Counted from the first letter of the stretch, positions 8,483 through 17,555 are shown. The stretch is 64,000 bases of DNA from Tenacibaculum adriaticum (GCF_008124875.1 NZ_VNIA01000003.1:124001-188000); one strand, 5' to 3'. Numbers and translations are program-made. Notes: generated from the letters alone by a model not told the origin.

Positions 8483-9241
8483 ATGAGAAAAAAAATTGTA
8501 GCCGGAAACTGGAAAATGAACAATACGCTAGATGAGACTAAAAAACTGATCAAAGAGCTTAAGAAAGAAATAAAAGGAGTGAAGCTAAAAGGAAAGCGCG
8601 TTTTAATTGCGCCTACTTTTGTTAATTTACAGCCTGCCGTTAAGAAAATTAAGAAGAGTAAAATTGAAGTAATCGCCCAAAATATGCATCAGGCTAAAAA
8701 TGGAGCCTTTACAGGTGAGATTTCTGCAGATATGTTAACTGATATTGGTGTTAAAACTGTTATTATTGGGCATTCAGAAAGACGTGAGTATTTTGGTGAA
8801 ACTGATGCGATTTTAGCAGAGAAAGTAGATGCAGCTTTAAGTAATAATTTAGAAGTTGTTTTCTGTTTTGGAGAAAAATGGGAGGATAGAAAAGCTGGTA
8901 ATCATTTTAAAGTAATAGAAGCTCAGTTAAAAAATGCTTTATTTCATTTAGAAGCAGGGTCATTTAAAAATATAATTTTAGCATACGAACCTGTTTGGGC
9001 TATTGGTACTGGTCAAACGGCATCTGCAGATCAAGCACAAGAAATGCATGCTTTTATTAGAAGTTTAATTGAGAAGAAATATAACAATGAAACTGCCGAT
9101 GCGATTTCTATTTTATATGGAGGAAGTGTAAAGCCTAATAATGCAGAGGAAATTTTTTCAAAGCCAGATGTAGATGGAGGGTTAATAGGTGGAGCTTCTT
9201 TAAAAGCAAAAGATTTTACAGCAATTATAAAAGCGATTTAA
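8483..9241 (+). CDS. tpiA: Triosephosphate isomerase
   Basis: TpiA interconverts dihydroxyacetone phosphate and glyceraldehyde 3-phosphate in glycolysis. The 252-residue product has the substrate-binding GNWKMNN at residues 8-14, the catalytic His in VIIGHSERR near 97, the catalytic Glu in AYEPVWAIGTG near 170 and the phosphate loop LYGGSVKP near 213. It heads a unit of abutting genes: tpiA, prmA, clpS and a small unknown gene. Confidence 0.97.
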   Translation: MRKKIVAGNWKMNNTLDETKKLIKELKKEIKGVKLKGKRVLIAPTFVNLQPAVKKIKKSKIEVIAQNMHQAKNGAFTGEISADMLTDIGVKTVIIGHSERREYFGETDAILAEKVDAALSNNLEVVFCFGEKWEDRKAGNHFKVIEAQLKNALFHLEAGSFKNIILAYEPVWAIGTGQTASADQAQEMHAFIRSLIEKKYNNETADAISILYGGSVKPNNAEEIFSKPDVDGGLIGGASLKAKDFTAIIKAI

Positions 9242-10075
9242 TTGGATAATATATATATAGAGTATAATTTCACAATACAACCTAAAGAGCCTGCAACAGA
9301 AATTTTAATAGCAGAGTTAGGAAATATTGGTTTTGAAAGTTTTGTTGAAACAGAAAATGGTGTAACAGCTTATATTCAAAAAGATGATTGGAATGTATCA
9401 ATTTTAGAAGATGTTTTTATTTTAAAATCTGAAGAATTTAAGATTGATTTCAACAAAAAAGAAGTAGAACAAACGAATTGGAATGCCGAATGGGAAAAGA
9501 ATTTTAATCCTATTCAGGTAAATGATTTGGTGAGTATTCGTGCACCTTTTCATAAAAATCCCAATTTAAAATACGATGTTGTAATTGAGCCTAAAATGAG
9601 TTTTGGTACAGGTCATCATGAAACTACGCACATGATGGTACAACATTTGATTGATTTAGATGTTGAGGGTAAAAAGGTGTTAGATATGGGGTGTGGAACT
9701 GGAATTTTGGCAATTTTTGCAGAAATGAAAGGAGCCAACCCAATTGATGCTATAGACATTGATAATTGGTGTTATTTGAACTCTTTAGAAAATGTTGAAC
9801 GAAATAATTGTAAAAACATTTCTGTTTATGAAGGTGAAGCTTCATTACTAGAGGGTAAAGATTATGATGTTATTATAGCAAACATTAATAGAAATATATT
9901 GTTGAAAGACATTAAAACATATGCCTCTTGTTTAAATGATAAAGGAATATTACTTTTAAGTGGTTTTTATAAAGAAGATATTCCTGTAATTGATGAAGAG
10001 GTTTTAAAATACGATTTAAAATTAGATCGAGTTATAGAAAGAAATAATTGGGTAGCTGTTAAATACATAAAATAG
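9242..10075 (+). CDS. prmA: Ribosomal protein L11 methyltransferase
   Basis: PrmA trimethylates ribosomal protein L11 using S-adenosylmethionine. The 277-residue product has the short N-terminal domain (residues 1-80) that recognises L11, then the Rossmann fold with the SAM-binding VLDMGCGTGILAIFA near residue 148 and the catalytic-loop region IIANINRNIL near 211. The start is a TTG directly after the tpiA stop; no ATG or GTG lies upstream in frame, and the N-terminus MDNIYIEYNF matches the flavobacterial form. Confidence 0.93.
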   Translation: MDNIYIEYNFTIQPKEPATEILIAELGNIGFESFVETENGVTAYIQKDDWNVSILEDVFILKSEEFKIDFNKKEVEQTNWNAEWEKNFNPIQVNDLVSIRAPFHKNPNLKYDVVIEPKMSFGTGHHETTHMMVQHLIDLDVEGKKVLDMGCGTGILAIFAEMKGANPIDAIDIDNWCYLNSLENVERNNCKNISVYEGEASLLEGKDYDVIIANINRNILLKDIKTYASCLNDKGILLLSGFYKEDIPVIDEEVLKYDLKLDRVIERNNWVAVKYIK

Positions 10076-10081
10076 ATGAAG

Positions 10082-10357
10082 ATGAGCACAATTGAAAAGA
10101 TTCAAGAAGAGTTAGATGTTTTAATACAAGAAACACCTAAACATGAAATTGTTTTATATAATGACGACGTAAATACATTCGATCATGTAATTGATAGTTT
10201 GGTAGATGTTTGTGATCATACCTTAGAACAAGCAGAGCAATGTACCGTTTTGGTTCATTATAAAGGAAAATGTGCGGTAAAAACTGGTGAGTATAAAGAT
10301 TTAGAACCACGTTGTTCAAAATTATTACAATTAGGTTTGTCTGCTGAGATCGTTTAA
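10082..10357 (+). CDS. clpS: ClpS adaptor protein
   Basis: ClpS binds the ClpA/ClpC N-domain and delivers N-degron substrates to the ClpP protease. The product has the family core KHEIVLYNDDVNTFDHVI (substrate pocket at NDD) and HYKGKCAVKTGEY, where the residues before CAVKTG correspond to the chaperone-binding patch. An in-frame ATG six bases upstream, right after the prmA stop, is an alternative start; MSTIEKIQEE is the usual N-terminus. Confidence 0.94.
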   Translation: MSTIEKIQEELDVLIQETPKHEIVLYNDDVNTFDHVIDSLVDVCDHTLEQAEQCTVLVHYKGKCAVKTGEYKDLEPRCSKLLQLGLSAEIV

Positions 10358-10358
10358 T

Positions 10359-10631
10359 ATGGAGAATGTTTTCAAGTATTATGAATTTTCAGAATTTAAA
10401 ATAGATGAATCAGGTACTTTTTTGGGAAATCAAATATGTTTTTCTGAACTAAATCCCACACATTTTTTGATTTTTGAAAAAAAAGACAAAATTTTTAACC
10501 TATACGTTTCAAAATACTCTTCAAAAAAAGAAATAGGGTGTAAGCCTCCGGAAATACTGGAGTTGTTAGCTGAGAATTATGATAAAACACTGCCAGAGCA
10601 TCGTGTAATTTTAAGGAAATATTTATACTAA
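10359..10631 (+). CDS. Small protein of unknown function
   Basis: A 90-residue soluble protein following clpS by one base, so cotranscribed with it. No motif is recognised. The sequence looks beta-rich (FKIDESGTFLGNQICF, HFLIFEKKDKIFNLYV), with a single Cys pair (C27, C61) and no signal peptide. The link to clpS in one unit is suggestive but no function is claimed. A terminator follows at once. Confidence 0.6.
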   Translation: MENVFKYYEFSEFKIDESGTFLGNQICFSELNPTHFLIFEKKDKIFNLYVSKYSSKKEIGCKPPEILELLAENYDKTLPEHRVILRKYLY

Positions 10632-10664
10632 AAACTCAAAAATTAATTTTTTTGAGTTTTTTTT
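10631..10664 (+). terminator. Terminator of the tpiA-prmA-clpS unit
   Basis: AAAACTCAAAAA pairs with TTTTTTGAGTTTT around a short AT loop and runs into a T tract. Confidence 0.75.
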
Positions 10665-11170
10665 ATAATAATTGTGACCTTTTAAAAAAGATGGTGTCAT
10701 AATAATGTAACAAATTAAGTTGCATAGTATTAATAAGTTCTATAAAAATTATATTTTTTAATTCCCAATAGGAAGTATAATCCCCTTTTATACCGGCTCC
10801 TTTCAGTAAGTAAGATACCCTTTATCCAAATTTTTGGATTTTCAGAAAAAAGGAGCTTTTAAAAAGGAAACAGTTAGTTTCAAGATAGTAGTAGTTAGTT
10901 TTTATACTAAGTTTGGTTAGACGAAAAGGCCTTAAGCGAAAGTTTAAGGTCTTTTTAATTGTATAAGTATTTTAAGTTACTTTTAAAAAGAAACATTGTG
11001 TTAAGAAAGGGGTAGATTAGGGGGTGTAAATCAAGGTTAAAACTTTAATTTTGTTTAATTTTAAACAAAATAAGATAATTTGTTAAATTTATTTAATGTG
11101 TTAAAAAAGTTAAAAAATGGTTATATTTTCGTTAAAAATTTAATTATTAATCATTTAAAACTTTTAAAAA
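10665..11170. other. 506-base gap with stem-loops, no gene
   Basis: No credible reading frame. It contains a two-tier hairpin at 10796-10856 (outer stem GCTCCTTT/AAAGGAGC, inner stem ATCCAAA/TTTGGAT), a TAAGTTTG promoter-like box at 10908-10915 and a terminator at 10927-10955. Together these could be a small structured RNA or a remnant of one. The rest, up to the M57 gene, is AT-rich. Confidence 0.4.
10927..10955 (+). terminator. Terminator hairpin
   Basis: AGGCCTTAA pairs with TTAAGGTCT around GCGAAAGT, followed by five T. No coding gene ends just before it; it lies 11 bases after a TAnnTTTG box. Confidence 0.55.
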
Positions 11171-12004
11171 ATGAAAAATTTTAGATTCCCCCGAATCGCG
11201 GTGTTATTAATTGGCGCTAGCTTCTTCTCTTGTGAGAGTGAAAAAACAGTACAACAAGAAGAAATTTCACAAAACAACGTGTCAAAAGAGATTATTGCAA
11301 AACTTGCTGATTTTGATGTGAATACAAGTGATGTAAGAAAAGTAGATTTTTTGCTTCCTGAAGGAAAAACTACTCCGATGTATCAAATGGAAGGAGACAT
11401 TCATATGTCAGAAGCGCAAATTATGGGTTTACCATCGTTACAAAATTTAGCAGGTAAAAATTATCATACAAATAATTTGGTTTCACAAAATAAAGTTATT
11501 ACTATCATTGGTTATACTGGAGGTAGTCAAGCTTTATCAACTAAAGAGCAAACAGCTTTACAATGGGCTGTAGATAATTATAACGCTTTAGGTTTATCTA
11601 TTTCGTTTAATTTGACATATGGTACAGATTATCAAAGTAAAGATATGGTTGTGTACCGTAATCCATCTCAAAGTGGAACAGGTGGTTCAGCAGGTTTTCC
11701 TTCTGGTGGAAATCCATACAAGTATGTTCAGATTTATGGTTTAAACAATTATGATACAAATGTGGTAGAACATGTAATTACTCATGAAATTGGTCACTCT
11801 GTTGGTTTTAGACATACAGATTGGTATTCAAGACAAAGCTGTGGGCAAAATCAGAATGAAGGTGATGCAGGTGTAGGAGCAAACCCAATTCCAGGTACTC
11901 CTTCTGGTTATGATCCAACTTCTGTAATGTTAGCTTGTTTTTCTTCATCTGAAGATGGTGAGTTTAATAACAATGATATTATAGCATTAAATTATTTATA
12001 CTAG
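11171..12004 (+). CDS. Secreted M57-type metalloprotease lipoprotein
   Basis: The 277-residue product has a lipoprotein signal with Cys21 (SFFSC). The zinc-binding signature HEIGHSVGFRH at residues 205-215 (ligands H205, H209, H215, catalytic E206) is the extended metzincin-type motif of the dual-action HEIGH peptidase family (M57). Upstream are a pro-region and a beta-rich start of the catalytic domain (VITIIGYTGGSQALS, QTALQWAVDNYNALG). It is likely exported and anchored at the cell surface; the substrate is unknown. It is a single gene ending at a strong terminator. Confidence 0.88.
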   Translation: MKNFRFPRIAVLLIGASFFSCESEKTVQQEEISQNNVSKEIIAKLADFDVNTSDVRKVDFLLPEGKTTPMYQMEGDIHMSEAQIMGLPSLQNLAGKNYHTNNLVSQNKVITIIGYTGGSQALSTKEQTALQWAVDNYNALGLSISFNLTYGTDYQSKDMVVYRNPSQSGTGGSAGFPSGGNPYKYVQIYGLNNYDTNVVEHVITHEIGHSVGFRHTDWYSRQSCGQNQNEGDAGVGANPIPGTPSGYDPTSVMLACFSSSEDGEFNNNDIIALNYLY

Positions 12005-12024
12005 AAAATTTAGTATATTATAAA

Positions 12025-12052
12025 AAATCCCGAGTATTTTACTCGGGATTTT
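12025..12052. terminator. Bidirectional terminator
   Basis: AATCCCGAGTA pairs with TACTCGGGATT around a three-base loop, with A and T runs on the two sides. It serves the M57 gene and the convergent gene at 12060. Confidence 0.85.
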
Positions 12053-12059
12053 ATTTTTT

Positions 12060-12452
12060 TTAATAGAATACTCTCTGTGAAAAATCAACTACATCATAAT
12101 TTTCATCAAGTAGTTTAACTTTTACCATTGGATACTCAAGGTCGTTATTGGTGTTTTTAAGTTTTAAATTAATGTTTTGTATAACTACTTCAGATTCTTC
12201 GTTGTTGTAAGTCAAGAAGAATTTTTTATCTTTAAAACGTAAGGTAGCCATGTTTGAAGAAAGTTTTACTTCTTTTTCATCGAACAATTCAACTTCAATA
12301 TATTCTGTTCCATGGAGTTCGAAGATGTCTATATTAATATTATAGGTTTCTTCTGTTCTGTCTACTGAAGAATAAAATATAGTGCCTTCTCTGTTTTGAG
12401 AAAAACAATTTAATGCGGTAAAAACTAATAATAGTAAAGTTATTTTTTTCAT
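12060..12452 (-). CDS. Exported protein of unknown function
   Basis: A 130-residue protein with a cleavable signal peptide (MKKITLLLLVFTALNCFSQ, cleavage near residue 19; Cys16 could instead make it a lipoprotein). The mature part is beta-rich and charged, with alternating strands such as YIEVELFDEKEVKL and MVKVKLLDENYDVVDF. No family is recognised. It stands alone, convergent with the M57 peptidase. Confidence 0.65.
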   Translation of the reverse strand: MKKITLLLLVFTALNCFSQNREGTIFYSSVDRTEETYNINIDIFELHGTEYIEVELFDEKEVKLSSNMATLRFKDKKFFLTYNNEESEVVIQNINLKLKNTNNDLEYPMVKVKLLDENYDVVDFSQRVFY

Positions 12453-12740
12453 GTTTCGGGGATTTAATTTTAATGCAATTTTAAAATAAAAAAACGCAAA
12501 TTACAAACGTTAATAGTATTTTAATAATTGTGATAGGTCTTTATGGTACTTGTGATATAGTTTAATTTTTTACTAGTATGACGGTTTAATGTGAAAAAAT
12601 ATATTAAAACAAAGGAAGAGGATCATTCTAAAAATGTTAGTTTCGTAAAACTTTTATTTAAAATTATTAGCCAATATTTAATACAATTATAAGTTTTTAA
12701 AAAAGGTTAATAATTTGTAAGACAAAAAAATAAACTAACT

Positions 12741-13313
12741 ATGAGCTTACCTGACAAGCTAAAAGAAAGAACAAAATTGTATCATCAAGATGTTGAAAAA
12801 GTTTTAGTAAAAGAACTCAAAAGTATTTCAACACTTGAACAATATGCTACTTTACTTGATAGACTTTACCAATTTTATTTTCCTATTGAAAAAAAACTTC
12901 AAAACATTATTGATCGGTCTTTAATTTCAGATATAGGTAAACGTCAACATACAAAACGTTTATTTGATGATTTATCTGTTTTGAATTTTGGGTTTAAAGT
13001 TGAAGAAAATCTAGCTTTAATTTCTATTGATAATCCGTCTTATGCAATTGGAGTTTTATATGTTATTGAAGGTTCTACATTGGGAGGACAGATTATATCT
13101 AAGATGTTAAAGAAGCAGTTACAATTAAAAGAATCGGATATCAATATAACATCCTATTTTAATTCTTATGGCATAAATACCCAAGGCATGTGGTTAAGTT
13201 TTAAAAATGATTTATGCAAATCACAAAAAAAAATAGATGAAGAGGAAGTAATGTTGGGAGCGATAGATACTTTTAAAACATTAAAAAACTGGCTTTTAGC
13301 CACTAGTTTTTAG
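12741..13313 (+). CDS. bphO: Bacteriophytochrome-associated heme oxygenase
   Basis: The 190-residue product fits the BphO type of heme oxygenase, which opens heme to biliverdin IXalpha, carbon monoxide and iron. YHQDVEK near residue 15 holds the proximal heme-ligand histidine, and YVIEGSTLGGQII near residue 106 is the conserved distal-helix motif. It lies tail-to-tail with the phytochrome gene (11-base overlap), so its biliverdin product very probably serves as the chromophore of that receptor. A role in iron recovery from heme is possible but less likely given the context. Confidence 0.88.
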   Translation: MSLPDKLKERTKLYHQDVEKVLVKELKSISTLEQYATLLDRLYQFYFPIEKKLQNIIDRSLISDIGKRQHTKRLFDDLSVLNFGFKVEENLALISIDNPSYAIGVLYVIEGSTLGGQIISKMLKKQLQLKESDINITSYFNSYGINTQGMWLSFKNDLCKSQKKIDEEEVMLGAIDTFKTLKNWLLATSF

Positions 13314-15561
13314 GAAAATATAATTTAATGGTCGCGCCTTTATCAACAGTACCAGTAGCATCTATAAAACCTTGATGTTTTATCATAATTTTTTTACAAA
13401 GAGCAAGACCTATTCCAGAGCCACTGTAATCTGATTTGTTATTTAATCGTGAAAATATTTTAAAAATCTTTTCTTTATATGCGTTATTAAAACCTATGCC
13501 ATTATCTTTAACTTCGATGACATGATACATTCCGCTCTTTGAAATTTCATCTATTGAATCTTTTTCCATCTTTATTACTATAATTGGATCTCTTTCAGGA
13601 CTGCTAAATTTTAGTGAATTATAGATAGTATTTAAAAACAATTGTTTTAATAAAAAAGGTACACCCTTAATATGTGGTAAAGGCTCTATTTTTAAACTAG
13701 CGTTTGTATCATTAAGTGTATCATTCATTTCCTCTTTAGTTTGTATGAGTAGATTGTGTAAGTCTACCATTTCAAAATCAGGCGCATCAACATTTGCTTT
13801 AGTGTATTTTAATATATCACTAATTAATGTTTGCATTCGTTCTGCTGAATTTTGCATTCTAATAATTTTATTATGAACATTCTCAGGAAGTGGGTTTTTT
13901 GTATCACTTCTTAATAATGTTGAGGCCATCATACGTATTTTGCGTAAAGGTTCTTGTAAATCATGCGTACTGATCCAGTTTATGTTTTCTAGTTCGGCAT
14001 TGGTTTCCTTAAGAATTTCACTTAGTTTTTTTTGATTTTCTTTTTCTTCATTTATTATAATAGATCTTATATGAATCTGAAAAAAGTTAAAAAAATTAGA
14101 GCAAGCAGCTAATTCTGCTTCTAGCCATGGTTTGCAGGTGTCTTTTACGTTTTCAGTGAATTTTGCAAAAGATTTTCGAGGGGATAACCCTTTTGTATCT
14201 TTTTCAATAGACTTGCTTGGGTCTCCTGCCCAATGAATATCCTTTATTGTAGGTGTACGATACCAAATAATAAAGTTAGTTTCATCACCAAGTGAGTAGT
14301 AATTAATACCAGGAAAAGCTTCGGAGATAGATTTTAAATTTGAGGTAATGTGAGATAAAGAGGAGGTTACAAATCGTCCATTATCACTATAATTGTATAG
14401 GAAGTCTCCTAAAAGTTGGATTTCCTCATTGTTTGGAGTTTCGCCATAAATGTACAGTTCACCATCAATTAATGCCGATACACCTGCGCTATTACATAAT
14501 GAAACAATTGATTTTTCATTGAACAATTCAATTATTGAACTACGATTAAAAGCTAATTTTTTAGATGTTAAACGCTCTACGGCAGCATTAACTCTTCCTG
14601 CAATTTCATACTGTTCATTTAATAGCCTTACATCAATTTGAGAGGTAATAAAGTGACCGTGAAGTTTTACAGTATTTCTAATGTCTTGACTTAAATATTT
14701 AGGTGAATAATGATGACACGCAATAAGTCCCCAAAGTTTACCTTTATGAATAAGTGATACAGTTAAGGTAGCACCTACGCCCATATTATGTAAATATTGA
14801 ATATGAATAGGAGATACGCTTCTTAAAATTGATAAACTTAGGTCTAAAGTTTTAATAGGGCTCAAATTGTAGGTGAATAGTTCAACTGGTTTGTAGTCGA
14901 CATCACCAATAATTCGTAAATGATTTTTAATATAAAGTTCTCTGGCCTGTACTGGAATATCTGTATGGGGATAATGAAGCCCTAAGAAGGGTTCAAGGTG
15001 TTCTTCTTTGCTTTCAGCAATTATTTCACCATTATATTCGGCATCGAAACGATAAACCATCACGCGATCGTAGTTAGTAATATTCTTTATTGCTAATACT
15101 ACTGAGTTGCACAACTCTTTTAACGTAGATGTATCTTCAATGTAACTTAATAGTTGTTTCGAAGAATTATATAACTGGTTGTCTTTATCAAATTGATTTT
15201 CGGTAGGTTCTCCTTCAATAATAATAGCATTATCACTATGATGAAGGCTAATTGAAAAGAGTCTTTCATTTATAGAGAAATTAAACGCTTTAAATGGGGT
15301 AGCGGTATCTTTTTTAAAAATGTTGAATTCGCTTAAGAAAGTATTGTTAAAGAAAGTTTTTATTTCTTTTCCTAGTAGCTGTTGATACGTGAAGTCTATA
15401 TAATTATTAATGTTTTCACTACAAACATTAATGATATTTGTTTGAAAATCTACAGAAATTAAAAAACCATGAGGTTGAATGAGTCCTGGAATATGAATAG
15501 GTTCATCCTCGCAGTTCTCTAAATTTACAATATCTCGATTGGTTATATTTCTAAAATTCAT
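13303..15561 (-). CDS. bphP: Bacteriophytochrome histidine kinase
   Basis: This 752-residue protein is a red/far-red light sensor with the order PAS-GAF-PHY-HisKA-HATPase. Cys17 in NCEDEPIHIPGLIQPHG is the biliverdin attachment site of bacterial phytochromes. PHTDIP (198-203) corresponds to the chromophore-contacting PASDIP motif with D201, and the PHY tongue shows WAGDP and PRKSF (444-465). The phospho-acceptor is H533 in STHDLQEPLRKI; the N box is near 648, and DNGIGF (686-691) and SGSGIGLAL (713-721) are the ATP-binding G boxes. All key residues are present. It follows its response regulator by 37 bases on the same strand. Confidence 0.95.
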   Translation of the reverse strand: MNFRNITNRDIVNLENCEDEPIHIPGLIQPHGFLISVDFQTNIINVCSENINNYIDFTYQQLLGKEIKTFFNNTFLSEFNIFKKDTATPFKAFNFSINERLFSISLHHSDNAIIIEGEPTENQFDKDNQLYNSSKQLLSYIEDTSTLKELCNSVVLAIKNITNYDRVMVYRFDAEYNGEIIAESKEEHLEPFLGLHYPHTDIPVQARELYIKNHLRIIGDVDYKPVELFTYNLSPIKTLDLSLSILRSVSPIHIQYLHNMGVGATLTVSLIHKGKLWGLIACHHYSPKYLSQDIRNTVKLHGHFITSQIDVRLLNEQYEIAGRVNAAVERLTSKKLAFNRSSIIELFNEKSIVSLCNSAGVSALIDGELYIYGETPNNEEIQLLGDFLYNYSDNGRFVTSSLSHITSNLKSISEAFPGINYYSLGDETNFIIWYRTPTIKDIHWAGDPSKSIEKDTKGLSPRKSFAKFTENVKDTCKPWLEAELAACSNFFNFFQIHIRSIIINEEKENQKKLSEILKETNAELENINWISTHDLQEPLRKIRMMASTLLRSDTKNPLPENVHNKIIRMQNSAERMQTLISDILKYTKANVDAPDFEMVDLHNLLIQTKEEMNDTLNDTNASLKIEPLPHIKGVPFLLKQLFLNTIYNSLKFSSPERDPIIVIKMEKDSIDEISKSGMYHVIEVKDNGIGFNNAYKEKIFKIFSRLNNKSDYSGSGIGLALCKKIMIKHQGFIDATGTVDKGATIKLYFPKN

Positions 15562-15598
15562 GGATAGCAGTTTGGATTAGAAATGAAAGTTACTAATA

Positions 15599-16051
15599 TT
15601 AACAATAGACTTTATGAAAAAGAAAGTTGTTATTATCTTTAGGATGGTTTTTCCAATTAATATTTGCGGCGCTAGAAATAATTTTAAGTAAATCATTAAA
15701 ATTATTTGGTTTCACGGCATAATAGTTTGCTCCTAGTTTTTGGCTTTGTAAAACATTATGATCATTAGAACTTGTAGAATACATAATAACAGGAGTACTT
15801 TGTATTTCGGGTTTTGATCTAATTTCCTCTAGAAGTTCAAATCCAGATTTTAGAGGCATGTTTAAATCTAAAAAGACTACAAAATTTCCGGAGTTATTTC
15901 GTTCTATGGTTTCTATTAGATTTTCTCCATTTTTGAGTAAAAATAGGTTAATTAAACGATCTCCATTTTCACATAATGAACTTACAGCTTCTTCAAAAAA
16001 CATTAAATCGTCTTCATCATCGTCAGCATAAAAAATAGTAAACTCTTTCAT
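15599..16051 (-). CDS. Rcp1-type response regulator
   Basis: A single-domain receiver of 150 residues with no DNA-binding domain, like the Rcp1 partners of phytochromes. The acidic pocket is ADDDEDD at residues 9-15, the phospho-acceptor is D62 in FLDLNMPLKSG, the switch Ser/Thr lies in IMYSTSS, and the conserved Lys is in AVKPNN. It is upstream of and probably cotranscribed with the phytochrome gene, so it is the likely phosphate receiver. How the output is passed on is not visible. Confidence 0.93.
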   Translation of the reverse strand: MKEFTIFYADDDEDDLMFFEEAVSSLCENGDRLINLFLLKNGENLIETIERNNSGNFVVFLDLNMPLKSGFELLEEIRSKPEIQSTPVIMYSTSSNDHNVLQSQKLGANYYAVKPNNFNDLLKIISSAANINWKNHPKDNNNFLFHKVYC

Positions 16052-16466
16052 TAAATTTATTTAAAAATAAGCCTGTAATTTAACACAGTTGATTATACAA
16101 AATGTTTAGCTAGCAAAGTGCTAAGTTAACTTTTTTTATTGTGTTGATAATATTTGAAGTAATTAATTGAAAGCTATTTACATCTTAATATAAGTTTAAG
16201 GCTATTAATTGAGGCTCTTCTTAAATTCTACAAGGGTTTATTTCGTTTTTGTTTTAAATAACCTGCAGAAGGATTGTAAAAGCTTAAAACCTAATTTATA
16301 AAAATATTGGTTATGGTGGACGTATATATAATAAAGTACGGTAATGATTATTCTGGTAGAAATTTATCTGTATTGATAATATTTGTTGTTGGGGGAATTT
16401 TAATTTATGGGTTAAAATTAAAAACTAAAAAACCCTTTAAAATCTAGTGATTAAAAAGGGTTATTG
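16052..16466. other. Gap between response regulator and tRNA-Arg
   Basis: No secure gene. A 44-codon frame (16313-16447, +) could encode a single-pass membrane peptide (LIIFVVGGILIYGL), but it lacks any recognisable relative and its end overlaps the tRNA terminator at 16427-16462, so it is not called. The rest is AT-rich. Confidence 0.5.
16427..16462 (-). terminator. Terminator of tRNA-Arg
   Basis: On the minus strand AACCCTTTTTAA pairs with TTAAAGGGTT and a T run follows, directly downstream of the tRNA. Confidence 0.7.
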
Positions 16467-16540
16467 TGACCTCGACAGGATTCAAACCTGTAACCTCTTG
16501 AGCCGTAATCAAGTGCGCTATTCAGTTGCGCCACGAGGCC
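16467..16540 (-). tRNA. tRNA-Arg (anticodon ACG)
   Basis: Read on the minus strand, GGCCTCG pairs with CGAGGTC in the acceptor stem. The D arm GCGC/GCGC, anticodon stem CTTGA/TCAAG with loop TTACGGC (anticodon ACG), and T arm ACAGG-TTTGAAT-CCTGT are all intact. The discriminator base is A; CCA is not encoded. ACG is read as ICG after deamination and decodes CGN. Confidence 0.96.
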
Positions 16541-16584
16541 GTTTTTGCGGATGCAAATATAAGACTATTTTCTAAATTTGAAAA

Positions 16585-16812
16585 TTATTCTGAAATTTCT
16601 TTTTTAAATTTTTTTATTACTTCTTTTGCTTTATCTGCGTCAGAATTAAAAATAAAAAGCTCAGATGAATCACCTAAGGTTCCAAAACCTGCTAATCTTC
16701 CTGATTCTTGGTCATCTTTAACAATACTAGGGATGTCTTCTTCATCTAACAAAAAAGCTAATCTGTTTGCTAAAATTGATGTTCCTGTATATATTTTTAT
16801 ATGCTCTTTCAT
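16585..16812 (-). CDS. DUF2007 putative signal-transducing protein
   Basis: A 75-residue soluble protein with the DUF2007 pattern: IKIYTGTSILANRLAFLLDEEDIPSIVKDD, then a GFG-containing loop, then ELFIFNSDADKAKEVIKKF. The fold is a small ferredoxin-like domain related to P-II-type signal proteins; the biochemical role is not established. It lies 19 bases downstream of a second small gene on the same strand. Confidence 0.82.
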   Translation of the reverse strand: MKEHIKIYTGTSILANRLAFLLDEEDIPSIVKDDQESGRLAGFGTLGDSSELFIFNSDADKAKEVIKKFKKEISE

Positions 16813-16831
16813 AATGTTAGTAGTTTTTATG

Positions 16832-16984
16832 TTAATCTAATGAATTCATAGTTACAAAAGCGCGCCAACCAATAATGGCTAGTTGAGCTTTGGATGCTTT
16901 AGAAACATCTAACTGTCTTTTGGAATAAGAAGGTAAGACAGTTTTGTTAATTAAAGCCAATGTTTTAAAAAATTCTTTTTTCAT
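16832..16984 (-). CDS. Small conserved flavobacterial protein (50 aa)
   Basis: The likely start is the ATG at 16984, giving MKKEFFKTLALINKTVLPSY; an in-frame ATG 42 bases upstream adds a non-conserved stretch. The sequence SKRQLDVSKASKAQLAIIGWRAFVT matches a short family common in Flavobacteriia that is sometimes labelled SsrA-binding protein although it has no SmpB domain. Its function is unknown to me. It may be cotranscribed with the DUF2007 gene. Confidence 0.7.
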   Translation of the reverse strand: MKKEFFKTLALINKTVLPSYSKRQLDVSKASKAQLAIIGWRAFVTMNSLD

Positions 16985-17026
16985 TATCTGTTGATTATTA
17001 ATCAAAAGTAGCGAAAATTTTATCAT

Positions 17027-17533
17027 TATGGAACGAAGTGAAGAAACTTCACCTCGTTCTAATTGACTATTTAAAATACTGATTGAATAAAATTAAAAAT
17101 TGTGGTTATAACTACCATGGCAATTTTGAGTACGAATAAAATCATTTTTTTTTAGTTTTTAGAGTTAGTAAATAGTTCAATTTCGAAATTGTTTTTTCAA
17201 TATATGATGAAAGAAATATCACTACCAAAAAAATGGATATGATTTAATTTATTTGCATTTAAAATTGAAGTTAAAAAAGTTTTTTATGTTTTAATTTGTA
17301 ATTATAATCTCTTTAAATTGCCTTAAAATTTAAAGTGTAATTTTTATTATTTGTTTCTATTTGTAATTAAATAAAGCCTTTTTTCAAGTCTTTTCCTGAT
17401 AACAAAGCAGAGAATATTTTTTGAAGTTGATTTTTAAGAGCTTTAATTTTCACAATCAAAAAAAATCTATAAAATTAAGATTGAAAAAAGAAGGTAAAAA
17501 ACATCTCTAATATTTAACTTACACCAAAAAAGT
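17027..17533. other. About 500-base gap, no secure gene
   Basis: AT-rich sequence. The only frame of note is a 25-codon hydrophobic peptide on the minus strand at 17068-17145 (start MILFVLKIAMVVITT), too short and unsupported to call. Confidence 0.45.
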
Positions 17534-17541
17534 TATCTTCG
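17534..17541 (+). promoter_or_regulatory. Promoter -7 box (TATCTTCG) of the antiporter gene
   Basis: One mismatch to TAnnTTTG, ending 14 bases before the ATG at 17556. Confidence 0.4.
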
Positions 17542-17555
17542 CAGAAAAATAATTT

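Noticed and set aside
16313..16447. 44-codon frame with one hydrophobic segment
   Set aside because: The end overlaps the tRNA-Arg terminator, there is no promoter or known relative, and such frames are common by chance in AT-rich DNA.
17068..17145. 25-codon hydrophobic minus-strand frame
   Set aside because: Too short, with no supporting context.
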